DNA of 64,000 nt from Actinoplanes xinjiangensis (GTDB lineage Bacteria; Actinomycetota; Actinomycetes; Mycobacteriales; Micromonosporaceae). A program made the translations under genes and the position numbers. The stretch is from the NCBI RefSeq assembly GCF_003148685.1, contig NZ_QGGR01000028.1, positions 1 to 64,000 of the forward strand, in the 5' to 3' direction. Positions 16,015 to 25,000 of the stretch are shown here, piece by piece (position 1 is the first letter of the stretch; the number at the start of each line of letters is the position of its first letter). The notes beneath the pieces were generated by a model. It saw only the letters and a program-made list of their open reading frames with translations. It ran no database searches and was not told where the DNA came from.

Positions 16015-16533
16015 CGTCGGCGACGATCCACATGTCCGGCTCGCCGGGTTGCCACTGCCCGGCGGCGATGAGGCGGTGCACGACATCGCGTAGCTGGCCG
16101 GCGGTGACTGTGGCGGCGTCGTCACCGGGCTGCAGCCGGCGGGCGTCCAGCGGTGCGGTCCATGTGTGGCGGCCCGGTTCCAGGGCGACCACCATCGAGT
16201 AGGGCCAGCCCGAGACTCCGATGTGGGTGTCCTTGGTGCGGCCGTAGGTGTGACACAGCACCCGCTGCGGGCTGGTATGTGCTTCCGGGTGCAGCCGGCA
16301 CGTCACGTCCACCGCCAGCACGATCGGCCGTCGGCGGCTCGGGGCACCGGCACCGCGGTCAGGGCGGTACGTAGCCGGTCGACGTCGATGCGGCCGCGGT
16401 TCAGCGCGGCATACAGCGAGCCGTGACCCCGGTGATGCTGACCGGTCAGCGACAGCTCCGCCAGTGAACGCACCGCCGTGTCCCCGCACAACACGGCGTC
16501 AACCAGCTCGAACAACGCATCCGCGCCGAGCAC
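16015..16533 (-). pseudogene. Truncated, frameshifted transposase (NF041680-like)
   Basis: From GTG 16533 the frame reads MLGADALFELVDAVLCGD and ALNRGRIDVDRLRTALTAVPVPRAADGR. It then breaks near 16320, and the next frame continues with IVLAVDVTCRLHPEAHTSP, RVLCHTYGRTKDTHIGVSGWPYSMVVALEPG and QLRDVVHRLIAAGQWQPGEPDMWIV. These are characteristic N-terminal sequences of a large actinobacterial putative transposase family. It ends abruptly at the 41-nt repeat, leaving roughly the first 170 of about 430 residues. One frameshift plus loss of the 3' end mean it is dead. Family name is from memory. Confidence 0.8.
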
Positions 16534-16641
16534 TCAGGCAGCCGGCGCGTCGAGCGATCGGGCGCTGACCAGCCCCACGATCACTGAACTGGGGCGGCGA
16601 CTGCGGCTGCTGGGAGCGAGCGGCCGCCACCGAAAGGGCGA

Positions 16642-19053
16642 TTGAGTTCGCCCGGCGATCCTGGCAGGCTCGGGCCGGTCCAGAAAGGTCGGATAGCCGA
16701 GATGCTGGTCAATGTCTTCCGTGACGGTCCCCTGCGGCACCTGCTCCGAAAGGGATACGTGGTGCATGCCGGCGACCCGGCAGCCGTCGTTCAAGAACTG
16801 CTCGACAGGCGGCCGGCGCTGCCTACCCTCGGCGGTACGGCGCTGCGACTGCACACCGACGCGACGCGGCCCGGTCTGCTCTGGATCGACACCGGTCCGG
16901 TCTGGATCAGCGACCCCACCCGCCGGTCGGCCCTGCGCACCGCACTCGCCGAGGCCACCGCCGTACTCGCGCAGGCCACCGCGAAGCACGGTGGCGCCTT
17001 GGTTCCCGCCGCCACCGTCACCTCGCGCGATCAGGACTGGCTGTGCGAGGACCGCCACGGCGCCGAGGTCATCGGCGACGCCCATCGCGAGGTCACCGCC
17101 AACCTGTTGCGGCGGTACGTGCCGGAGCTGATCGCTCTCACCGGCCGGTCCGCTCCGGGTCAGAACCACGGGTCCCAGCGGCTCGCCGACGCCGCCGACC
17201 GGCTGCCCGCCCGGTTCATCGACTCCGCGCAGCCGCTGCACCTGCTGCGGGTCACGAACATTCCGCGACGGGACGTGGACCCGATCGGTGGCAGCGACCC
17301 CCGGATGGACAGCGTCGAGGTGGGCTGCATCGACGCGCAGGTGTTCCCGGCGCAGGCCGTCGCCCACGCCGTGCTGATCCATGCTCTGGCGGTCAAGGCC
17401 CGCCGGATGGCACGGACCGGCCGGCGGGTGGCACGGGATCCGCAGCAGGTGCACGACCGCGATCGATCGGCGGCGATCGCGTGGGGGCTGGCGGCCGAAC
17501 TGTCCGGCGACTGCCGGCCGGCGGCTCTCCGTGTACGGACGATGATCCGGGACCTGGTCCCGGAGCTGCGCATGATGGAGGTGACCGCCGACGAGCTGAT
17601 GCCCCTGATCGGCGGCCTCACCCTGCACGCCGCCGGCCATCGCGAGGCGGCGCGCACCGAGAACGACCTGCTCCCCCGCCGGCCGGGCGGCCAGGAGACA
17701 CTGCTCAGCGACGCCACCGTACTCGCGATGGACCATCTCACCGCGGCCAACCGGCAACTGGCCCCCGGCGGGCTCCGGACGGTACGCGACCACTGGGCGA
17801 GCCTGCTGACCGATGCCGCCCCGGTCAGTGCCGTCTCTGTCGTACTGGATCTGCGGGACAGCCGGTACCGGCCCCCGGCCGCTGCGCGGGAACTGGTCAC
17901 CCTCTGGTCGACGGTGGAGACCGCACTCGCCGGCCGGTCGCTGTCCGGGCAGACGACGGTTGGGGTCGAACTGCCCGACGGGGACAGCTGTGTGCTGTGG
18001 GTGACCGACCCGGACACCGCGCCCGCCGTCGTCACCCCGGACCTGTCCTTCTCGCTGCGCGGGGTCCTCGAACGGGACACCGTGCGATACCCCTGCACGC
18101 AGTGCCAGAAGGCCGGCGACGTCAGCTACGCGCCCTTCGTCTGTTTCCAGGCCGAACCGGGTGATCAGCAGGATCGCCTCTGCGACCGGCATGCGATCCT
18201 CGTCGGTGACGATCGCGCCTTCTGCCCGGCACATGCACCGTATTGCGGCTGCGGTGAACGCGCCCGCTTCTGGTGCCACGGACCCCAGTGCAAGGGCCGG
18301 ATCGCGCACTGCGGCCAGCACCGGCGCCGCCATCCCGGCGATCTCGAGTTCTTCTCCTGCCTCGACTGCCACGACGAGGTCTTCGCGGCCTGCGCCGTCG
18401 CCGACTGCACCGCCACCGGCACCGTCTCCTGCGACTTCGTGTCCGGACCCGCACTGCTGACCTGCGGCCGCCGGGCCTGCGCGGGCCATGGCATGCGGTG
18501 GCGGCTCCACTCGACGGACAGCCTCGGACTGGGCCTGTGTCCCGATCACGGTCTCCGCCTGCGGGACCTGACCGACCATCAGCTCGTTTTCCAGATCGTC
18601 GCCGCGACCGCGGGCAGCGGGCGCCCGGAACTCCCCTCGCTGCGAAACGTCGGGCAGGCCCTGATGAGCGTCCGCGGCGACCTGGTCGATGCGCCCGTGC
18701 TGGACGGTTGGCTGACCGCTCTGGAACACGAACTGGGAGACAGCCCACGGGAGACGACGATGCGCAGCCTGCTGCGCGCGCATGCTCCGCAACGCCGGAT
18801 CGCTCTCGACGAACAGGTCATGGCCCGGAATGCCGGTCACGAGCACGTCGAGAAGCTCCGGTCGAGACTGCGCGCCATGGGCCTGACAGCGCTCGCCGAC
18901 GCGGTCCTTCTCGCGGAGTTCCTGCCCGGGCGTAACGTCCTCTACGTGCACGTGCCCGCGGGGCTGCGCGGGCAGTTCATCGGCCGGGAGGGCAGCCGGG
19001 TCCGGCTGCTGTCGTCGGACCTCGGCGTGACGATCCGGATGGAGGGCCGATGA
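16642..19053 (+). CDS. Multidomain protein: ligase-like N-terminus, Cys/His-rich zinc region, KH-like C-terminus
   Basis: 803 residues. (1) About 1-330: YVPELIALTGRSAPGQNHGSQRLADAADRLPARF and SVEVGCIDAQVFPAQAVAHAVLIHALAV recall glutamine-synthetase-fold carboxylate-amine ligases; this is tentative. (2) About 478-640: a dense Cys/His region (YPCTQCQ, DRLCDRH, AFCPAHAPYCGCG, CHGPQCKGRIAHC, FSCLDCHDE, LTCGRRACAGH) able to hold several zinc ions. (3) About 775-803: VPAGLRGQFIGREGSRVRLL, a KH-type GxxG nucleic-acid-binding loop at the extreme C-terminus. Not recognised as a named family. TTG 16642 is behind aaaggg; ATG 16702 is an alternative. Its stop overlaps the vWA gene by ATGA. Confidence 0.75.
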   Translation: MSSPGDPGRLGPVQKGRIAEMLVNVFRDGPLRHLLRKGYVVHAGDPAAVVQELLDRRPALPTLGGTALRLHTDATRPGLLWIDTGPVWISDPTRRSALRTALAEATAVLAQATAKHGGALVPAATVTSRDQDWLCEDRHGAEVIGDAHREVTANLLRRYVPELIALTGRSAPGQNHGSQRLADAADRLPARFIDSAQPLHLLRVTNIPRRDVDPIGGSDPRMDSVEVGCIDAQVFPAQAVAHAVLIHALAVKARRMARTGRRVARDPQQVHDRDRSAAIAWGLAAELSGDCRPAALRVRTMIRDLVPELRMMEVTADELMPLIGGLTLHAAGHREAARTENDLLPRRPGGQETLLSDATVLAMDHLTAANRQLAPGGLRTVRDHWASLLTDAAPVSAVSVVLDLRDSRYRPPAAARELVTLWSTVETALAGRSLSGQTTVGVELPDGDSCVLWVTDPDTAPAVVTPDLSFSLRGVLERDTVRYPCTQCQKAGDVSYAPFVCFQAEPGDQQDRLCDRHAILVGDDRAFCPAHAPYCGCGERARFWCHGPQCKGRIAHCGQHRRRHPGDLEFFSCLDCHDEVFAACAVADCTATGTVSCDFVSGPALLTCGRRACAGHGMRWRLHSTDSLGLGLCPDHGLRLRDLTDHQLVFQIVAATAGSGRPELPSLRNVGQALMSVRGDLVDAPVLDGWLTALEHELGDSPRETTMRSLLRAHAPQRRIALDEQVMARNAGHEHVEKLRSRLRAMGLTALADAVLLAEFLPGRNVLYVHVPAGLRGQFIGREGSRVRLLSSDLGVTIRMEGR

Positions 19054-20669
19054 CCCGCGAGTCCTGGTCGAACGCCGACGCCGACCTGCTGGTGACCGAG
19101 GGCCCGGCATCCCCGCCGGGAAACACCGTGTTCGTCGGGCATCCCACAGCGCCGCCCGTCGCCTACCTCGCTGCCGGCCGGCGGCAGGCCGTCCAGGTCC
19201 AACCGGCCGCCGGTCTCGGCCCGGACGAGGTGCTGATCGGCTCGTCACTGGCCGCAGAACTCAGTCTCGGCGTGGCACAACGGTGGACGCTGACGGCTAC
19301 CGAGTCGGCTCCCGCCGGCACGATCGTCCTGGAAAGCATGGTCGACGGCAGCCTGGACCAGCTCGCGGCGCAACTCCAGCGGGCGACGGGAACGGTCGGC
19401 CAGGTGTGTCGGCTCGGGGTGGAGGCACCGCCCGCCTGGGTGCACGCCGGCGGGCTGCCGTTCCGGGTCCGGGCTGCCTACGACGCCGGCGGCGGCCCAC
19501 TGCACGGACTGATCCGGATCGACCCACAGACGCGATTGGAGCTGTTCGCGCCGGCCCTGCGTACCGGCGTCGACGTCGTCGTCCTCGTCGACGGCAGCGG
19601 ATCGATGGCGGTCGACGACATTCCGGACGCCGCGGACAGCGACCGGCGCGTGTCCCGCATGCGAACCCTGCAGCGGGCGCTGGCCCGCATGGTCGACGAG
19701 CGGCAGCGGATACGTGGCCGGCCCGCCCATCTCGCGCTGGGAACGTTCAGCACCTCGGTGCGGTGGGTGTTCTCGGAAACAAGCGACGCCCCGGATCTCC
19801 GACGCTTCCGGAACGCGATCGCCATGCTCACGCCCCGGCCCGAGCCCACCGACATCGGCAACGCCCTGCATCAGGCGGCAGATCAGCTGCACCGGCACGG
19901 GGTGCCGGGAAACGACCGGCTCATCGTGCTGGTCAGCGACGGCGCCGACGGGGCGCCCTCCGGAGCCGAGACGAACGGCCGGCTGATGAGCGCCACCGCC
20001 GATCCCGTCTCGTTCATCGCCGACTTGAACCGGTCCTTCGGAGTCAAGATGCAGACGATCGGCGTCGGTGACCCGGCCGGCTTCGACGCCTGGGCCGGAT
20101 CACGGCGAACCGCCGCGGAACCGTCGCTGCGGCCCGACCATCGCCTGCTCGCCGAGTTGGCCGCGGCCGCCGGAGGGGCGATCCGCAGCGGCGGTCCGGA
20201 CGTTCTCGACGGCTACTTCACCGACCTCGGCGCCGGCGTCACACACGCGGTCGGCCCGCCGTCGGCGGCGACGCCCACGCTGCCCCACGGCACCCGCAGG
20301 CTGCTGGTACCTCGCCACCGGCGGGTGCCGCCGGCGCTTGTCCAGCAGTGTGCCGAGCTGGCCGATACGGCACTGCTGTTGCGCGCCGACCTCGCCGCAA
20401 CCGCGCCCGGCCCGGACCGGTTGCTCCGCGTCGCCCGGCCAGCCGTCGATCGGCAGACCTACGACGACTGGGTGGGCGACGTGCGGCACGGATTCGAGAA
20501 CTGGCTGGATCCGGCGTCGACCGTACGATCACCGGCCGCCGACGCGGAAGGCTGGGTCCTGATGCAGATCGACGTGCTGACCGAACTCGTCACGACGATG
20601 CGATGGGACCTGCTGGCGCGCCCGGCCGGCGACGCCGCAGCGCCCGCGATCGAGGGCTATCCCGGCTGA
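19050..20669 (+). CDS. von Willebrand factor A (vWA) domain protein
   Basis: 539 residues. The vWA domain (about 172-400) has a full MIDAS: VVVLVDGSGSM (Asp181, DxSxS), Thr267 in PEPTDIG and Asp297 in LIVLVSDGADG. The N-terminal 100 residues (GLGPDEVLIGSSLAAELSLGVAQRWTLT) resemble the double-psi barrel domains found on AAA proteins such as NSF or Cdc48, a tentative match. The C-terminal 130 residues are helical and unassigned. vWA proteins scaffold assemblies in an Mg-dependent way and often pair with ATPases. ATGA overlap with the upstream gene means tight translational coupling. Its last 13 nt overlap the convergent peptidase gene. Confidence 0.85.
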   Translation: MTRESWSNADADLLVTEGPASPPGNTVFVGHPTAPPVAYLAAGRRQAVQVQPAAGLGPDEVLIGSSLAAELSLGVAQRWTLTATESAPAGTIVLESMVDGSLDQLAAQLQRATGTVGQVCRLGVEAPPAWVHAGGLPFRVRAAYDAGGGPLHGLIRIDPQTRLELFAPALRTGVDVVVLVDGSGSMAVDDIPDAADSDRRVSRMRTLQRALARMVDERQRIRGRPAHLALGTFSTSVRWVFSETSDAPDLRRFRNAIAMLTPRPEPTDIGNALHQAADQLHRHGVPGNDRLIVLVSDGADGAPSGAETNGRLMSATADPVSFIADLNRSFGVKMQTIGVGDPAGFDAWAGSRRTAAEPSLRPDHRLLAELAAAAGGAIRSGGPDVLDGYFTDLGAGVTHAVGPPSAATPTLPHGTRRLLVPRHRRVPPALVQQCAELADTALLLRADLAATAPGPDRLLRVARPAVDRQTYDDWVGDVRHGFENWLDPASTVRSPAADAEGWVLMQIDVLTELVTTMRWDLLARPAGDAAAPAIEGYPG

Positions 20670-22021
20670 CGGCGCCGCTCGGACAACCGCCGGTGAAGGG
20701 CCTCCGCCGCAGCGCGGTCGGCCGCGGCCAGCTGAGGTTGCACCCTCGCCTGGCTGCGGAAGCGGGTGCCCTGCGCCTGGACGGCCAGCACCCGGGCACG
20801 GGCCAGCGCGGCCACGCCGACATCACCGTAGGTGGCGGGGTCATCGTGGAACGCCAGGGCCGCCGCGGCCAGCAGCGCCCGCGGGTTGCCGCTGTCCGGC
20901 TTACGTCGGGCGATCATCCGCGCGTTGTCGACTTCGGCCTCGCGCCACCACTGCCCGAACGAGAGCACACCGGGCAACGGCACCGAACCGAACACCGGCA
21001 GCGGCTCAGCCAGGATGGCGTCGACCAGCGGCGTGACGTCCGCGTCGTACTCCTGGTAGTCGTGCTCCGGATGGGCATCCCACCAGGCGCCGGTCAGGGC
21101 AGGCCCCCGCGGATCCGCCGGGCAGGTGGCGCGGAGCGCCGCCAAGGCGATCTGCACCCGCAGATGCGGCGGCGGATATCGGCGGTCGGCCGCCAGCATT
21201 GCGATCGTCGCGGCCGGCGCCGCGAGGAAGTCGATGAGCGCCGCGACATACGCCGCGCCGACGGCCAGGACGCCGTAGACGTCGGCGAATATCTCATCGA
21301 ACCGGGCCACCCAGAAATCCTGCCGCCACTGGGGCGTGCCGGCCGCGCTCAGACCGGCGGCGACGGCCGCCGTCAGCACCGCTGTGAGACGGAAGTCATC
21401 CTGAACGTGGTGACCGGACTCGTGGGCCAGCATCAGCACGTCCGGCAGATGGCCGGCCTGATGCCACGGCACCGCGGTGACCGGCACCGGCAGCGCCTGC
21501 AGCTCCCCGGCGAACTCCTGGGTGTGCAACTCACTGCCACGGCCTCGCACGCGGTAAACCGCATGCCGGGCCAGGGCGACCGGCCCGGCGTCGGTACTGA
21601 AGAAGGTCAGCGGCGGCTCCCGGACCGCTTCCGGTTCAATCTGATTCGCTTGTACGGCGGCCCGCTGCGCCGGTTCGTAGCAGGACCAGACCAGCTCGTC
21701 GCCGACTATCAGGATGTCACGTAGCCAGGGCGGGTATCGGCTGGCGAACTTGGTGCGGAAGAAGTCCCACAGGTGGTGGACGTCCAGCAGGCTCGTCTCG
21801 ATGCTCTGCCAATGATCGAGCAGATCGCCGGCGGCCGGCTCCGCGGTCAGCAGTTCCAGGAGGACACCCAGGCGGGCGGTGATGCGGTGGATCTGGGTGT
21901 GGTGCTTCTCCAGGGGCTTGCCCGCGGCGCTCTCCGCACGCCAGTGGGCGAACTCGTCGCGTAGGGCGGCGGTCTTGGCCGCCAGTTCGGCCCGTTTACG
22001 GTCGCCGGCGGTCGAGGTCAT
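20657..22021 (-). CDS. Predicted zinc metallopeptidase (HEXXH, gluzincin-like)
   Basis: 454 residues. The active site is LMLAHESGHHVQDD with His200, Glu201 and His204. A downstream helix ARFDEIFADVYGVLAVG supplies Glu243/Asp247 as the likely third ligand, the ExxxD pattern of gluzincins. The N-terminal 110 residues are helical (AELAAKTAALRDEFAHWRAE) and may form a docking region. No signal peptide, so cytoplasmic. Its start at 22021 overlaps the stop of the STAND/CHAT-like gene by 4 nt, so it is translated last in that operon. Substrate unknown; the partner STAND or zinc/KH proteins are candidates. Confidence 0.83.
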   Translation of the reverse strand: MTSTAGDRKRAELAAKTAALRDEFAHWRAESAAGKPLEKHHTQIHRITARLGVLLELLTAEPAAGDLLDHWQSIETSLLDVHHLWDFFRTKFASRYPPWLRDILIVGDELVWSCYEPAQRAAVQANQIEPEAVREPPLTFFSTDAGPVALARHAVYRVRGRGSELHTQEFAGELQALPVPVTAVPWHQAGHLPDVLMLAHESGHHVQDDFRLTAVLTAAVAAGLSAAGTPQWRQDFWVARFDEIFADVYGVLAVGAAYVAALIDFLAAPAATIAMLAADRRYPPPHLRVQIALAALRATCPADPRGPALTGAWWDAHPEHDYQEYDADVTPLVDAILAEPLPVFGSVPLPGVLSFGQWWREAEVDNARMIARRKPDSGNPRALLAAAALAFHDDPATYGDVGVAALARARVLAVQAQGTRFRSQARVQPQLAAADRAAAEALHRRLSERRRQPG

Positions 22022-25000
22022 CGGCGCAGCCGCCAGCTGGGCATGGCATACGGCGGCAGGTGGGTGAACAGGGCGACACTGCGGCTGATCGGGTCCGTCC
22101 TCGAGATCTCGCGGTTCAGCTCGCGAAGGGCTTCGTCAACAGGGATGCCTGCGGCCAGTTGTTCGATGAAAAGGTTGCGCAGCGAGTTTCCGCCGAGCGA
22201 CTCGCCTTCCAGGCCGATGCCGAGGATCACCGGGATGTTGCCCAGTTCCAGCAGACGGTGCGCGAAGGCGTTGCGGCACACCAGCTGCCGCATCGTCTCG
22301 CTGTTGCCGCTCGGCCGCCGGGGATCCAGAATCACCATCGGTCGCGGCAGATGAGGAGGCAGCGAAGCGAACGGCCGATCGAAAGCCGCGCTGGACACCA
22401 TCGGATACGCGTCCTCGCCGGTTTCCCCGTCCGGCTCGGACGGCTCACGCCGGGATCCGGATTCGATGTAGACGTTGTTGCGGATCGCTCCGAAGCCGCC
22501 GAGGACATGGACGATCGCCAGCCGGCCGCGACCGCCGATGTCCTGGATCAGGTGAGCCAGCTCCTGCGTGTCGTCGGCCCGCCGAACGGCGAAGCCGGCA
22601 CGGTCGTAAACACTGACGACATCCGCCAGAAGCCGGATATCACCGTCGGAGACGACCAGCACCTCCGGAAATTCCTGCTGCATCTCCGGGATCGTGGGAA
22701 GGTGACGCAACAGTCGCCATGCAGCCGCGTCGAACCGGGCGGCAAGACCCTCCTCTCGCAGGAAATTCGTGGCCGCGGTCCACGTCATCGGACCGATCAG
22801 GCCGTCGACGGCGAGCGGGATCCCCATCGCCGTCCGCAACTGCCGCTGAAGCGCCATGACCGTGTGCCGGCGCACCAGCTCGTCGGTCATCACCCGGGTG
22901 AACAATCCTCCTCGGGAATGTGCCCAGAACTCCCAGGGAATCGCACCGAGGAAAGTCGATGTGGTGGCGATCGTGACATCGCGCCCAATCGGCCGGTAGG
23001 AGAGCGGGATCTCCGATGCGGAGAGCAGGGCGAAGGAGATCCGGTCGAGCCTGATGCTGAGCGAATCGGCGTGACTCGCCACGGCGTCGGCCCGGACTGC
23101 CTCGAAGACGACGGCGAAGTCCCTCGGCACGCCGCCGGAAGCCAGCACCGGGCCATCGTCGGTCGCTTCCATACGGCATATCAGCTGGTCCGGCGACCAC
23201 GTACCCAATGCGTCACCGACATCGAGGGGAAGGTCCGTGGACGGTCGGGAGCCACCGCCCTCGGTCAGCCGGTCGGCGTAGGGCATCGGGCGGCCCGGCC
23301 GGATCCGCTGCCACACCTGCCTCGCGTGGTCGGCGAAGACCCGGGCACGCCCGGTGGTCAGGTCCCGAGAACTCAGCGCCCACGCGATAAGAAGGTAGAA
23401 CTCCCACTCCGACCCGCTGGCTCCGCCGCCGGCGATCAGCCGTTCGGCGCGATCGAGCCACGCCGTGGTCTCCCTCTCGCCGCCGCCCCGTAGGGCGCAC
23501 AGCACCAGGGCCGAGGCGGCGAGCACCGGTGTCGACCGCGACCGGGCAGCGAACCGCATCACGTCGGCGCCGACGTCCGACGGCAGCGGCAGGGCCGGCC
23601 GCCCCAGACGCTCGGCCGCATCGAGCACCAGCCACCGCCAGTAGTCGCGATCACGGTCATCATGCGATGGCGTGTAATAGGTCAGCCAGAAGGTGCACGC
23701 CCTCGTGATCGTCCGGACGGCGGTGTCATCGTCGCGCAGCAGCCGCATGGCCTCCGCCCAGAGCAGCAGCAGATGCGGCTCGTCGAGTCCGGGTTCCGGG
23801 CCGAGCAACTCGGCGATCGCCGACCGCTCGTCGACACCGGCCGGCAGGCGATCGCACCACCGCAGTGGCGTCAGCAGTATCAGCCGGGCCGGCGCCGTAT
23901 CGATGCGGCGCAGTCCGGTTGTGAGCAGAGCGACCGCCTCTTCAGCACCGCCCTGCAGCATCGTCAAGGCCAGCCGCACCTGGCGATGGGGTGCCGGTTG
24001 TGGGCCCAGGGCCGCGACGGTGTCGGCGAAGATGCGCTGGACGCGGTCCGGGGCGTTCTGCTCCACGGCGGAGCGCAGCAGACTCAGCCGGCTCCAGAAC
24101 CAACCTTCACCACCGGTCTCCGCGTCGTAGGCGGTGTCGATCAGCTGGCCGGAGTGCCCGCCCAGGGTCCGGTTGCCGCGCAGGTCGAACTCGGCCGGCA
24201 CGCCCGCGGCGGCCGCCGAGCGCTGGGGATCACCGAGTTTCCGCCAGCCGACGGTGACCTCCTCGAGTTCCTGGTAGGCCTCGCTCAGACGCAGCACGGC
24301 GGCGTTGCTGCGGGCCCGAAGCTCCCGCAGTTCCAGGCGTAGCCGGGAGAGGTTGCCGGCGGAGTGCGACTTCAGCCGGTCCAGGGCCCGGTCGCAGGCG
24401 GCCAGTGCGGCGAACGGCTCGTTCTGCGCCAGCCGAGCCGCGGCCCAGCACCAGTCCCGGGCCGCAGCCGCCGACGGGGTCGCGGTGTCGCCCGCCGGGA
24501 ACAGCGCGATCCGGTGCAACAGCTCGGCGGGCCGACCGGCTCGCAGCCAGACACGGCCGTCGTCGATCAGGACGAGCGCACCGCTCTCGGCGTCGAGATC
24601 CGGACGGGGCAGGACCTGCAGTTGCTCCTCGGCCGGTTGGAGGCGGCCCTGCTCGGCGAGCGTCTGAACGAGCTTACGGCGGACCCGGACCGCGGCGACC
24701 CGGTCGAAGCCGGTCAGCACCTCGAGAGCCTGGTTGTAGAGTCGCGCGGCCTCGCCGAGGCTCTCCGGGCGGCGGATGTCGGCCAGCACCTCGGTGACCG
24801 CGGCGCGGTCCGCCGGATCGGTAGCCTCGGTCAGCGCCTGCATGGCGCCCTGATAGGCGGCATCGGCGTTGGCCCGCAGGCGCTCACCGGTGGCGAACAG
24901 CAGCCGCGTCGCGGCCTCGTCCGGAACCCGGAGCCGGTGCCGCTCACGGATGGCCGCCGCCTGCTGCAACGACGCGAGGGCACGGCCGGCGAGCAGGTGC

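Noticed and set aside
16534..19248. 904-codon minus-strand frame opposite the zinc/KH gene
   Set aside because: Arg/Pro/Gly-rich composition with no domain, while the plus-strand protein has ordered Cys/His and KH motifs and an ATGA overlap with the vWA gene.
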